Origin: Aselliscus stoliczkanus
Taxonomy: Eukaryota; Chordata; Mammalia; Chiroptera; Hipposideridae
Reading direction: 5' to 3'
Assembly (NCBI GenBank): GCA_033961575.1
Contig: CM066728.1
Location: forward strand, 111,451,852 to 111,515,851
Length of the DNA: 64,000 nucleotides
Shown: piece after piece, positions 21,845 to 33,059 of the stretch
Position numbering within the stretch: position 1 is the stretch's first letter
Layout of the letters: each line of letters begins with the position of its first letter
Notes under the pieces: model-generated
Told to the model about the DNA's origin: nothing
The model's input: the letters and a program-made list of their open reading frames with translations, nothing else
Database searches by the model: none
Position numbers and translations under genes: made by a program

Positions 21845-23533
21845 CTATCTACCTACACCTACATCAACATCTATATCTATATCTGTCTACATTTATACCA
21901 TTTATATCTACACAAACAAAGACTGTGTGATATTGGTGAAGGGATAGAGACAGATTTATAAAACAAAATAAGAGCTCCCCAAATAGCCCCCCACAAGTTC
22001 AGCCAACTGATATTTGACAAAGATGCCAAAGCAGTCAGCGGAGAGAGGATGGTCTGTATAATAAACGGTGCTGAAGTGATTGGACACCCATAGTATAAAA
22101 AAAAATGAATTCCATCTACACCAAATTAACCCAAAGTAGATCATGGGTTTAAATGTAAAACGTAACCAATACAACTTCTAGAAGATAGCATAGAAGACTC
22201 CCTTCAGGAAAGAGGGCTTGGTGAAAAGTTCTTAGACATGATCTAAAGCACAATTCATAAAAGAAAGAAATTTATCAATTAGACTTTATCAAAATGAAAA
22301 CGTTTTGCTCTTTGGCAAAGAAAGCAAGAATACAAACTACATGAGGGAAGAAACTATTTGGAACGCTCATACCTGACAACAGACACAGATCTACAATACA
22401 TAAAGAACTCTTAAAACTCAACAATTAAAAAACAAATTATCCCATTAGAAAAATAGGCCAAAACACGTAGAGACATTTCACCAGGAGTTTATATGGATGG
22501 CAAAGAAGTATGTGAAAAGGGGTTTGACAGCATGTCCGCTATGGAGGGATGAATGGAGACCATGGTGAGACGTCACTACAGACCCATCAGAGCAGCCAAA
22601 ACGGAAAAGAGCGACGCCACCAACCGCTGTGAGAATGACGAGAAATAGGGCCTCTCCCACATTCTGTGAGAAATGTAAAATGGTGCCGCTACTCTGGAAA
22701 ATAGTTGGACAGTGCCCAAAAAAACATCGTATTACCCAGCAATTGCACTCCTGAACATTTAATTCAAAGAAAACCTACATCTACACAAAAACCTGTGCAT
22801 GGCTCTTCTCAGCAGCTGGACTTGCAATAGCCCCAAAGACCCAAAGTTCCCACGGCACATCTTACCCACCAGGTCCCGGACGATGGGAACATGTTTCAGC
22901 AATGCGAGGGAATGAACCCTCCACACCCACAGCCACCTGCATGGACCCTTGGGGCATTATCCTCAGTGAAATCAAGCCCATTTCAAAAGGCAACATGTCC
23001 ATGATCCCATTTCTATGATATCTTGAGATTAACAAATGACAGATGGAAAACAGTTTTGTGGCAGTGCACATTTAAGGATGTCAGGAGTGAGGAGGGTGGG
23101 TTTGACTTTAAAGGGTTAGCAGCCGGGGAATCAGGGTGGTGCTGTCACAGACCTGTGTCTTCCTTGTGATGTGGTCACACGTAGCTACACCTGGGGTAAA
23201 ATGGCACGGAACTACGCGCATGCTTTGTACCCACAGATCTCTATTATTAGACAGCAGGTCCTCTGATAACCTCATTTCATTCAGCATCGTTTTGTTACAG
23301 GGCTGATGAGATGTCATAGGAACTTAACTCTTGTTTATATCAATTAGCTTACGGTAAACTGATTTCCTGGCGGGTCATCTTGCCACAGTTCTATGAACGT
23401 ACGGGCTACTTTAAGTGAGGGCTTACTCTGTAACCTGCCCTCACTGCAGGCAACTGGGAGGATGGACAGGGAACCTCTCTGTACTATTTTTACAACTTCC
23501 TGGGGATCTATAATTATTTAAAAATAAAAAGTT
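21478..23533 (+). mobile_element. L1 LINE 3' half (L1M class), sense, with 3' UTR
   Basis: From about 21500 the text follows the ORF2 C-terminal half. It includes 'caagaaatctaaataaatgg', 'ccaactgatatttgacaaag', 'gactttatcaaaatgaaaac' and 'cataaagaactcttaaaact'. 'tgtaaaatggtgccgctact' and 'cccagcaattgcactcctga' follow. The 3' UTR follows ('tgatgtggtcacacgtagct') and ends 'cctctctgtactatttttac...ataattatttaaaaataaaa'. Frameshifts and stops are frequent, so ORF2 is dead. A GATA microsatellite interrupts it at 21705-21843. The 3' end looks like the L1MA/L1MB kind. Confidence 0.88.
21705..21843 (+). repeat. (GATA)n microsatellite inside L1
   Basis: About 140 bp of GATA units, with a degenerate middle (about 21752-21790) containing GAGGATA and GAGAGATA variants. 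CTAT/CTAC-rich sequence follows to about 21900, so the strand could fold back locally. Confidence 0.97.
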
Positions 23534-23987
23534 AAGAACAGAAGAAAAAAAAAGAGAGAGAGAGAAGCAACTGTAAGCCAAAATAAGTGAATTAAAAAAA
23601 AAAAAAAAAGGAAAGAAAGCCCTATGCATCGAGAGATGTAGCTCAAAACAGATAATGTTGGAGCCACAAAGGAAATGGCAGAAGGGTAGACGTGTGTGCA
23701 ATTTTAACATGTGAAACCATACCATGTAGTATTATTGGAGCAGCATACAGAGCAAAAGTATTAAACTGTGTATAGAAATGGTCAACACCACATCTCGGAT
23801 GGTGAGAAAGACAAACATGGGGGGGGGTGTCCATCAGGACCTTTAAGGATTGCACGTCTTTGAAAATCCTGGAGTAAATATGAAAAAAATGAGAAGATTT
23901 AAAAAGTGAGTGGTTGAGGCAAAGAGTTGTCTATGTTTTTCTCTGTTCTTTTCTATATGCCTAAAGTATTTAATAATTTATGAGAAA

Positions 23988-23991
<4 letters not shown>
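23534..23991. other. A-rich tail and unassigned repeat-like sequence
   Basis: A-rich runs (GAGAGAG near 23555, A17 near 23594) follow the L1 3' end. The segment 23640-23985 has the composition of an old LINE 3' region, but I cannot name it. Confidence 0.35.

Positions 23992-24042
<51 letters not shown>
23992..24042 (+). repeat. (GA)n microsatellite
   Basis: About 25 uninterrupted AG units. Confidence 0.97.
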
Positions 24043-24043
<1 letters not shown>

Positions 24044-24757
24044 ACAGTTAAGGCCCTTTTCCAGACAGTGGATAAGAAACCGCACTCCGAAAACCAGGCT
24101 GAGGAAGGCTGTGACAGCTTCAGAGGCGACAAATGGAGAAAATGCCAGAGCTTGGAGCCTGCTGATTTAACTGCATTTTGCTTTGAAATTGAATGATAGA
24201 TTTAGAGTGATTTCTGATTCAATCAGAAGAGGCAAGTGTGGATATTGTGTGGGTTTAGTGAGAGGAAAACAGAGGGCCTGTCTCTCCCTGCAGGCGGCAG
24301 CTCCTGGTGATAAGTTAAAAGGGGACAGAGCTTTTTCATCGGGCCCTGGCTCAGGGTAATCTGGAGTGAACAGTGAGGCGTGAGGAGGGCATGAGGCAGA
24401 AGGACCAGCCAGGCCCTGCCTGCAAGGAAACCCCGCCATGTGCAATGCATCTCCAGGCCCTGTTCTCAGGGCACCCCGTCTCCCTGTCCGCAACCTTGGC
24501 TTCGAACTTGAGAAGCTTCAACTCAAAGAGGTCCTTTAACTGCACTTTCTGCGTGATATCAGACCAATGGGCACTTGTGATACACATTCAGTGTTTCTTC
24601 ATTCCTCCCCTGAGCAGAGGGGACCGTCCTGGGCTTCCATCAGTACACAGAGTTAGTGCCCTCCCAAAGAACACTCCACTGGCTAGGAATTATAAATATT
24701 CTCTGAACAAACAGAATTTTCACTTTCAGTACTAAACTGCTACTTGGAGGTGGCTTC
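24043..24757. other. Unassigned sequence
   Basis: No gene or named repeat recognised. Overlapping 75-120 codon frames on both strands have no domain signature. Confidence 0.3.
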
Positions 24758-24864
24758 TGTACCCAGGATGTTTGTGTCCCCCTACAATTCCTGTGTTGAA
24801 AGCCTAACCTCCAAGGTGATGATATTAGGACATGGGGTCTTTCGGGGGTAAATAGGGTGGCACC
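24758..24864 (+). mobile_element. MaLR-type LTR 5' fragment, sense
   Basis: 'tgtgtccccctacaattcct', 'gttgaaagcctaacctccaa' and 'gtgatgatattaggacatgg' followed by 'ggtctttcggggg' match the 5' landmark block of this LTR class. Confidence 0.65.
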
Positions 24865-24884
24865 AGAAAGGTCCTTTATTTCAA

Positions 24885-25010
24885 CGCTGAGATTTACAGA
24901 GCGGGGAACTGAGCCCCAGGGAGTTGGAGGACCGCAGGGAAGAGCCGAGGCGTGAAGTGCAGACCCAGGACTGTCATCCAGGCCCCTGCTGACATCTGGG
25001 TCTCTCCCGC
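24885..25010 (+). mobile_element. MIR-like fragment, sense
   Basis: 'gagatttacagagcggggaa', 'ctgagccccagggagttgga' and 'caggactgtcatccaggccc' follow the MIR core. Diverged. Confidence 0.45.
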
Positions 25011-25139
25011 ATGGCTGCCCACGTGTGTGCTGTCTTCTGCCGGGACACACTTTCGAGACTCAGAACCCAGCATGACTCCAAGCAACTCTATCCAGAAGAA
25101 AGTTTGGTGGGGACCCAAACAATAGGACATAATTCTTTT

Positions 25140-25420
25140 TAAACGTGCAAATAAGTACGTCCATTCCACAGTCTTTGAGGATCCGAATTCCACCACCAAC
25201 CATGTGAGGGAGCTCCGAAACGGATCCTGCCAAGCTGATGGAGAGGCCACCAGGCCCGGGTGACACCATGATTGCAGCCTGTAAGATACCTGGAGCTGGG
25301 GACACAGGTGAGCTGTGCATGAATGCTTGGCTTACTAGGATGCTGAGATAATAAATGTGCACGGTTTTGGCTCACTAAATCTGCGGGTAACCTATTATGC
25401 AGTAATCAACAATTAAGACA
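25140..25420 (+). mobile_element. MLT1-type LTR 3' half, sense
   Basis: The landmarks are 'gagctccgaaacggatcctg', 'gtgacaccatgattgcagcc', a 'gagataataaatgtgcacgg' polyadenylation block and 'gcgggtaacctattatgcag', in MLT1 LTR order. No open reading frame belongs to it. Confidence 0.75.
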
Positions 25421-27359
25421 AAAACCTTCCCAGAATGAAGTCAAATAATAAAATGTAAGTACATACCTTAAAATATTTTTGCCTCTTCTACCCCCCAACT
25501 AAATTAACTCACAACTTTCCCTGGCAGTAATAACTTCTGAGAAATGTTACCAATTTTACATAAAGGCTGTCCCTCTGTAGCATCGTCCCTGCCCTGGATA
25601 GGACACACAACGTCACACTTTGGATGAAAGGAATGCTCGGGTTATTAGAAAGCAGCAAAAGCTTCTGAAGAGGTGTGTTCCTAGGAAGTTTTGTGAGAAA
25701 TCACAGGGGTGGGCTTGATTGGCTTCCAATTCCGCTGACACTGGACACGTGATGTTTCAGCATTTTATGTACACCCAGAGGCCTTCTGCTGAATGACAGA
25801 ACTTTTGTATTTGAGATAAATATGCAGAAATGTTCAAAAGAAACAAAATTAAAGAAAATATTTCCACCTCCTGCAGTCCATTTGCAACCACTGCGGGGGC
25901 TGCTGTCAACACGTGTCCAAATACACACCCAAGTGCAACCACACAGTGAGCGTCACAGGGTTCAGAGTGTCTTATTAAAAGTTGCGCAAAGGACTCTGGG
26001 CAGTAGATCCAATGGTCGGCGTTGGCAGTGACTTCGCTCCCTTTAGCTATTGTGAATTAGAGGTGAACAGACAAGCTTATGGAAAGAAAGCAGCTTGGTT
26101 TTCATGGCTGGGGGTCTGTACTGAGACCCTCGGCAGCGGGGAGCAGGGAGCACTGCCTCCCCATGAAGGAGGGGGCCTGTGTGTGCTCGGGGATGGTCTG
26201 GGACATCGGCCGGGAGTTGGCAAGTTGGTGTTCATGGTTCAGGACAAGACGGAGCCTCTGGGGATCCTGTGGCTGGTTCCAACGTGCTAGGGCTCACATG
26301 CTATGTGGCAAGGAATCCATGAAAAAGCCACAGCAGCCTAATGGCAGGGGGAACAGGACGACAAACCCATAGGCACGACGACAATCCTAGTGTGGGTGTG
26401 TCCTTCAGTGGACCCCGAGACGGGGTCTGAGACGTTAGGGGAGGAACAACAGTAGAAGCATGGGGGGCGTGATGCTAGGAGGGAGCTGGCCAGGCCAGGA
26501 TGCACAGAAGGGCATGTTAGCACAGTGGGCAGTCCCACCGAGGACCCGAGGCCATTGGGCACCATTCACGGAGGCGGGATCAGTGCCCTCTAACTCCCAC
26601 TCATCACTGAGGGCTGCCTCTGGAGAGACAAACGCCCCTGCACAGGAACCAGCGTGCACCCAGACCGCAGGCGGAGCACAAAGCCGTCAGGGCCCATGGA
26701 AACGGTGAGCACCGGGGGAAATGGGTGGGATTCCAGCAGCGAGGCCCACCACAGCCCTGGTAAAGTTGAACCCAGGCTCTATGTTCCTTGTGCTCTGCGG
26801 GGTAACCCTGGAGAGGCCATGGGTGGCTGCAGAATTCCTGTCTCTCAGGAGAGCCTGGGGGTAGAGGCCTCCAGACAGAGTGAGTGCTTGGCAATGATGG
26901 GCAACACAGGCCGTGGCAGCCTCTCCAGAGGGGAGCGCGCCTGTCCTGTTAACCACCCACTGTGTGACGTCCACCAGATAGCAGGCGCTCCTGCATACTC
27001 GTTCAATGAGAAAAATGAATAACTGAAAGAATGGAGACTACCTCCCATGAGGTGGTGACATGCGGGAGCCCACGGAGGGCCTTTCCCACCACGGGCAGGT
27101 GCAGTCGGCGATCCCCTGGGGAACGCGCAGGGGGCGTTTGGAGCAAGACTTCCAGTCACTCAGGGGGCTGTCTTGAGGCTGGTCATCCCGGTTACTGGGC
27201 AGCATCTTCTTCCTCTTGACCCCGTGATGGGACAACCCAGGTGAAGCGGGGTTTGTCCATGAGGGTTAGGAAAACTGATGTATGCCAGGCGTCTATTTCC
27301 CTGGATGACTTCGGAGTGTGATTGCCGACTTTCAATCTGAGAAATTAGAGCCTTAGGCT
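25421..27359. other. Unique sequence without recognised gene
   Basis: About 1.9 kb with no named repeat. Frames reach 122 codons but are compositionally random. A second CTCF-like motif, cgcgcagggggcgt, lies at about 27124-27137 on the plus strand, 11 of 14 positions by my count. Confidence 0.3.
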
Positions 27360-27862
27360 GGATAATCTCTATTGCCTTTATTAGAGCTAAAAAATTTCAT
27401 AGTTTTGTTTAAAATGAACAAGCATAATGAAAAGCAATTTCAAAACCATATTCCAAAATCTTTGCTCTAAACATTGGAAGATTTAAGTTAATTCATTCTT
27501 ATTTCATCTGTGCCTATATATTTGCCCTTTTTGATGCTTTGTTTCTTCCTCTAGTTGTGAGTTACCATATGGAAACATTCAAGATGATTTTCTATAATTT
27601 AATTTCATCCGTTTGACTATGATGTTCCTGGGTGTTATTAATTCTTTGTTTATTCTACTTGAGTTTGACGGATCTTTTTGAACCTTTATATTGATGTGTT
27701 TTCATCAAATCTGGGGAGTTTGAGGCCATTATTTTTTCATTTTTTTTCTGCTCCATTCTTACACTTCTTTTTGGGTCACCAACTTCATGTATTTTAGCAC
27801 ATTTGATGTTGCCTGAGAAATCAGTTAAGACTCTGTCCATTGTTTATTTTTGTTCTTCAGAC

Positions 27863-27864
27863 TA

Positions 27865-27915
<51 letters not shown>

Positions 27916-27922
27916 ATCTCTA

Positions 27923-27959
<37 letters not shown>

Positions 27960-27980
27960 CTCTCTCTCTATATATATATA
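27863..27980 (+). repeat. (CTAT)n microsatellite inside L1
   Basis: About 95 bp of TATC units with two CTATAT interruptions, then CT and TA dinucleotide runs to 27980. In the sense direction of the host L1 this is also a GATA array. Confidence 0.97.
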
Positions 27981-28191
27981 CTTTAAATTTCTCAGGGGCA
28001 CATGTTTAACCTACTCGTAAGCTAATACACTGACTGTTTTCATTTCAGGTTCTATACTTTCAGTTAAAATTTTTAATTTGTTTAATAGCTTTTATTTCTC
28101 CACTGAGCTTTCCTGTCTGTTCATTCAGTAAGACCATATTTTCTCTTAAGTCCTTGGACATATTTATAATAATTGCTTTAAAAAATGTGTT

Positions 28192-28398
28192 TCTCTAGAC
28201 AACAGTTTAGGGGTTACCAGAGGGGAGAGGGGGAGAGGGGGATAGTAGAAGAGGGTACAGGGGGCAAATACATGGTAATGGGAGGAGAACTGACTCGGTG
28301 GTGAGCACGCAATGTGATATACAAATGATGTATTACAGAATTGTACACTATGTAATTTCACTTAACCATTGTCACCCCAATAAAGTTTAATTAAAAAA
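28192..28398 (+). mobile_element. Young-type L1 3' end, 5'-truncated, sense
   Basis: It contains 'ggttaccagaggggagaggg', 'ggtggtgagcacgcaatgtg', 'atgatgtattacagaattgt' and 'caccccaataaagtttaatt', then an A tail. The flanks are similar: aaaaaatgtgtttct before and aaaaaatgcgtgtct after. That makes a probable target-site duplication inside the antisense L1. I associate this L1 terminus with bat genomes; this is from memory. Confidence 0.75.
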
Positions 28399-28935
28399 AA
28401 ATGCGTGTCTCCTAAATCCAACATCTGGACTATCTCAAAGTCTGTTTTTATAGTTTGATTTTTTTTTCTCCTTGACTATTGGTCACATTTGCTTATTTCC
28501 TTCCATGACAATTGATTTTGAGGATTACAACTAAGATTTCTGAATTTTGTTATAGTCTTCTGTTATATTTTTCTTGACTGATAAAAACTTCATTAATATA
28601 ATACAAAGTCAAATTGTTGACTGGTAACTGAAATTTTTGACTTGGTTTTATGCTCTGTTACAATGAATAGGTGGAAAGGCCAAGGTGTTTACCAAATCTG
28701 TCAAACATGACATGCTTAACCTCCAAATCATGTCTTTTCTAGGTTGTGTCATGCTTGGTTTTATACTTGGTTAATTGGGCCTAGATCTAAATCATGGTCA
28801 TCACACTTGTGCCTTGGCTGCCAACGTCTCTCAGCACTGAGCAACCTCATAACTCTATCCTGCGTTCAACCCCAAAACTGGGCCTTGAGGGTTAGCTTCA
28901 CCTTGTGTGTATCCAGCCCAGTTCTCAGCTAGACA

Positions 28936-29335
28936 ACCCCCCCCCCCCCACAGAGACTGTGGTCTCTCACTGCCTGCTATCCTATGCCTTGGAACTGTCC
29001 AGTTTCATAGTTGGATGGCAGAAGAGTTCATCTGATATCCTTTGGCTTGTCATGGCTAGGAGGAAAAATCTGATCATTATTAAAAAAATAAATAAACTCA
29101 GGAATTTTAAGTCAACATTTAGATTTCCGTATCTGAAAAGTAAAACAAAAATAGATTTGTTTATTTTCTCAATTAAATATTTCTTTCTTCATCTGACACA
29201 GAGAGGAAGTGAACAGATTTGTGGGCAATAGAGTGTGCTAGGAATTTGTGGGAGAAGAACAGACAGGTAGACCCTTTCTTTAGGGTATCATCTTGCTAAA
29301 CATAATGAAACCCAAGTTAATTAGAAATTTGAGTC
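28936..29335. other. Unassigned sequence with a C13 run
   Basis: A C homopolymer of 13 lies at 28937-28949. The rest is AT-rich and not assigned. Confidence 0.35.
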
Positions 29336-29440
29336 AGAAAAGGGTAAAATTTACCTCAAATCAGACAAAGGAACTAAGGCCTAGAAAGGTTAAATATCCT
29401 CATCAGAATAACACAACTATTCAGTTGCCTGACACAGGGA
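29336..29440 (+). mobile_element. MIR-like fragment, sense
   Basis: 'ggaactaaggcctagaaagg' and 'taaatatcctcatcagaata' followed by 'acacaacta' follow the MIR 3' core. Confidence 0.4.
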
Positions 29441-29464
29441 ACAGAGAGCAAAAGAATATACACA

Positions 29465-29930
29465 TCTTCATTCAACAAATATTTCTTTGATGTCTTCTAA
29501 ATGCCATGTTCTGTGTACAGCATTTGAGTTACAAAGGTGGGTGAGATAGCAGTGAATTTTTACCTCATGGAGCTCAGAGTTTTCATGTTATAGTCAGACA
29601 TGGGTCCTTATTCACCCAATGATGGGGAATCACACATTGCTGGTGAAGCTGAGATACACAGGGACACATAATCACAGGGGTGCTGACCGACCTTGAGGGG
29701 CTGGTGAGAAGTGATGTTTAAGGAAGACTGGAAGGATGATTGGGAATGACCCAGAAGAGTTGGGTGTGTGTATTATAGGATGAGAGGGTAACAGCAAGAA
29801 GAAATACAGCATGCACGTGGCTGCACCCAGAATGCTGTGGGGCCAAGTTCAGATCAAGAAGAAGCGGTCAGGGACTGAGAAGGAGAGGCCAGCAGGGTCA
29901 TGCCCTGAAAGCCATGGGGAGGTGTCACAA
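29465..29930 (-). mobile_element. L2 LINE 3' region, antisense
   Basis: 'caacaaatatttctttgatg', 'ttctaaatgccatgttctgt', 'gagatagcagtgaattttta' and 'cctcatggagctcagagttt' follow the reverse complement of the L2 3' end. 'gaagtgatgtttaaggaaga' and later gaaggatgattggga also fit. Ancient and non-coding. Confidence 0.6.
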
Positions 29931-30415
29931 TGGGGAAGGACAGGTGACAAACCAACGCCACCATCTTGGTGCCTGGACATCACGAAGCTTACTGTGGTCA
30001 GCCGGGTTGTCCGATGTGGGTCAGGGCGTGGATGCACTGTCTCGTGACTTCCTGCCACGTTTCATGGGCCAGAACCAGTCACGTGCCTCATCCAACTGCT
30101 CAGGGTCTGGGAGTCACGGGAGTGGATGGCCTGGCTGGGGAGCACGCTGGCCCTGCCCGGAGAGGAGTGGGCTGCCTACCGGCAGGCAATGTCCATGCAT
30201 AGTAATGGCCGAGTGGGCAACGCACACCCTTCTGAGGCTCAGTCACCAATTGGAACCAGCTTTGTGATAGTCGATGGGTGTGGAGATCCAGTATGCTAGG
30301 TTTTCTGATTTTAAAAAAAGGGATAAGGATCTGAATTTTTATGGGTAACTTTCTAACTTTTGAATTCTTGTTCAAACATTTTTAACCATTATGTGGGTTA
30401 AAGAGAACATGTTTT
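29931..30415. other. Unassigned sequence
   Basis: No gene recognised. The 117-codon plus frame (29914-30267) is compositionally random. Confidence 0.3.
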
Positions 30416-30780
30416 CTAACCAAGTTCCCCCTGTGGACTGCCAGTGTAATAGGTCTACACTGAAGTTTCCCAACAAGACGCTTGAGGGGTTGGGTTTCAT
30501 CTTGAAGGAGTCACCTTGAATGCAGCAAGAGAATGGACTGCAGGTGCCCAGAGCCCATGGGGAAAATCTGGTGAAATGATACTGAGTGTGGGTTGAGGGT
30601 GGTGGCAGGGAACAGAAAATTGACAGTCTTAAAATAAATTTAGCAGGGACCAAGATCAACCCAGTCACCTTGAATGTGGGGGTGAAGGAAGGGAGGGGTC
30701 AAGGGTCACAGGAAGAGGATTTGTGGGTGAAGACTGAGAACTACCTTGGGCATGTTGTGTTCAGCTCATTTTAAGGAGAC
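30416..30780 (-). mobile_element. Possible further L2-like sequence, antisense
   Basis: Purine-rich text with 'gggaggggtcaagggtcaca' and 'aagaggatttgtgggtgaag' resembles the antisense L2 body further from the 3' end. Weak. Confidence 0.25.
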
Positions 30781-32514
30781 CAAGTGAAGACACTGGGAGC
30801 TTGTGAGTGTAGACTCAGGATGCTGAGGCTGTGCTTGGTGGCATCCCCGATTCTCGTTCCAGCTCTTAGCCATTGTGGAGCCCTGTGAGGCAGTGGCCTG
30901 ACCCTAGAGGGGCTCTTCCCATGTGCCATGGCTCTCTCCTGGAAGCAGATTCTGCTGCTGGTCCCAGGCAGACCTGTTTCTACATCTCCAACCAGCAAGA
31001 GGCCCCAAGATGTCTGTGGGAAGAAAAGGTGCCCCAGGAGCTCCTGGGGTACATGGAACTCTCCCCAAGTCTCTACAACAGTGTCAAGCTGCTGGGAGCC
31101 TCCCTCAGGCCCTCCTTCAGAAGCTCTTTGTGTTTTGTTAGAGATCACGGTGAAGTTTAGACCTGAGTGGGTGCAGGGCGAGAACTTTTAATGGCACCTG
31201 GAGAGTCTCTTCAGACTCTAATGATGAGGCAGCTGCCCCCAACTCCACAGAACCATCTCTGCATTTGTTACAGAACTGGGGCTTTTCTACCCAACACCCC
31301 TATTTCTCCCTCTCCTCCCTTCTCAGGCCCCCTTTCCTTTGATCTGAAACACTCTACGTGTGGAGGAACACCCCAGTCCTACACCAACACCCCGAACTTC
31401 TCAGTCCCCAGGGCCCCTGCTGCTGCATGAAACCTCAGTCCACCCCATGCGGCCCTGCTCTTGGTCTCACGCAACGGTGGCTGTGGCAGTGACTGAAGCA
31501 CTGATGTGCGCATTTCCGCGATGTACCGGAAACCAGGCAGCCATTCCGGTAGGTCTGAGGGCTGGGGCACTACATGGATGCAGGCCCTGCTGACCAGGTG
31601 TCTCTGCTCGAATGCCATGCCTTCTCGGGAGCACTGACTCACGTGTCCTTGCAGTGATGGTTACTGGTCTTTTCAGACATTTGAAGTGGACTTTTGCATT
31701 TTCTGTGTAGATGGTTTCTTGATATTTCATCACCCAGGTCTCTGATTCTCCCACCCATGCTTTGCACACTCCATGAGAAGCTTGGGGGTGCAACAGCTGA
31801 CCGGGGTCTTCCCTCCCTGGAGTTCCCAGGAGAAGATCGTAAATCATACCTTATGCTACAAGGAAATCAATATTTTGAAATGCCTTTGGTTAGCTTGCCA
31901 TGGGACTTTTAACTTCCATGGTGCCCAAATGCTGATGATGTCATCAATGAATATAACACGAACCCCAGTCTTGCTTAGGGAAGCCCGCAGCACCCGGGCT
32001 TCTGGGCAGGAAAGCAGATGGCGGCTACATTACCCAGCACACAGTGTGCTTCTTTTCATCATGAGGAAGGAAATCTACTCCTGGAGCCCAGACTCAACCC
32101 TTCTCTGCATGTGAATACAGCTCCGGGAAAAGCCTTGGGCTCTGCACAGATGCTTGTAGGTTCGATCTGGGGAAGAATATTCTCCAAGTCCTATCAGAGG
32201 AAGCGAGTGCAGACACTGGCTTCTCCTCCACTCCACCCAGGCAGCCTGTCCCCCCTTTCTATCCTCGGGGAGGACAGTGTGCTCACCTGACCACTCCTCC
32301 CGTCCCAGCTCTGGGACACCCCACTTGCTCCTTTGCCATCAGTGCTCCCCCTCACAGCCACCCTTCCTATAACCCCAAGCACCCCCTGTTTTGGAGGAAT
32401 ACTTGCTTAACACCAAAAATCTGCTCCCTGCTCCATTTTCCGTCTCTGAGACACTGCCTCCTGCCACCCGTCATCGGGCTTGCGCTTTCACGTCTGCAGA
32501 CAGTACACTGAAGG
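30781..32514. other. Unique sequence without recognised gene
   Basis: About 1.7 kb with no named repeat and no credible exon. Overlapping 70-125 codon frames on both strands are what GC-rich random sequence gives. Confidence 0.3.
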
Positions 32515-32812
32515 ACACTGGTTCTTAAGTTGAGCTCACATCAGAGCCCTATGGACGGCTCATTAAAACAGACTGCCTTGGGTCGGCCAAGTGGCGCGGT
32601 GGTTAAGCGCTGGCCTGGGAAACCAGCAGCCCCGGTTCGGGTCCCACATATGAGGGCCAGTGACACTGCCCTAAAAAAAAAAAAAAAAAATCTAAAAAAA
32701 AACAAAAACCAGACTGCCGGCCCCACCTGTGTTTACCATTCAGTGGCCCCCAGGTCACTGTGGTGCCGTCAGTCTGGGGCCCCACTTAGAGAACTGCTGC
32801 TCTAAAAGTGTC
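32515..32812. mobile_element. MER5A-like hAT DNA transposon remnant, split by a SINE
   Basis: Left part: 'cactggttcttaagttgagc', then 'tcacatcagagccct', then 'ggctcattaaaacagactgcc'. Right part: 'ggccccacctgtgttta', ending 'cacttagagaactgctgctct'. Together they follow a MER5A element (terminal 'cagtggttctcaaa' and 'tttgagaaccactg'), a short non-autonomous hAT-Charlie transposon. The type A SINE at 32578-32709 sits in the middle. No transposase is encoded. Confidence 0.7.
32569..32718 (+). mobile_element. tRNA-derived SINE (type A) inserted in MER5A
   Basis: The body is 32578-32709. It has 'ggtcggccaagtggcgcggt', the anticodon arm ctggc-ctgggaa-accag, a B-box 'ggttcgggtcc', 'gagggccagtgacactgccc' and an A-rich tail. 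It is flanked by a 9-bp direct repeat cagactgcc (32569-32577 and 32710-32718), extended on the left by A residues. The interruption of MER5A confirms the SINE is younger. Confidence 0.92.
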
Positions 32813-33059
32813 CTGAGAGATGAAATTCAGGGCCCTCTCTGCAGTGCTGGGTGCTACTGGCCAGTCTCCCCGAAGCCAGAGGCATTTCCTGGAGCCTCAC
32901 TCCTGCGGGGCCCCTCCTGGTCCCTCCTTTACCCCCACCCTCTGAGCATGCATGTATTCCCCAAAATTCAATTTCCACCCTTGGATTTCTCTTAATGCTT
33001 CTTCCCTTTGGAGAAAAGAATTCACTGTTACACATGTTCACTTAGGAAATACTCTCAGC
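32813..33059. other. Unassigned sequence
   Basis: No gene or named repeat recognised. Confidence 0.3.

Larger units (their letters stand above)
27360..28935 (-). mobile_element. Old L1 remnant, antisense, interrupted
   Basis: The text follows a common antisense L1 segment. It has 'tgatgtgttttcatcaaatc', 'tgaggccattattttttcat' and 'ttttttctgctccattctta'. Beyond the CTAT array come 'ctgagctttcctgtctgttc', 'aagtccttggacatatttat' and 'cctaaatccaacatctggac', then 'ctccttgactattggtcaca'. It is interrupted by a CTAT array at 27863-27980 and by a younger L1 3' end at about 28192-28398. The outer borders are approximate. Confidence 0.75.

Noticed and set aside
21478..23533. Possible active LINE-1
   Set aside because: Only the 3' half is present, with stops, frameshifts and an internal microsatellite.
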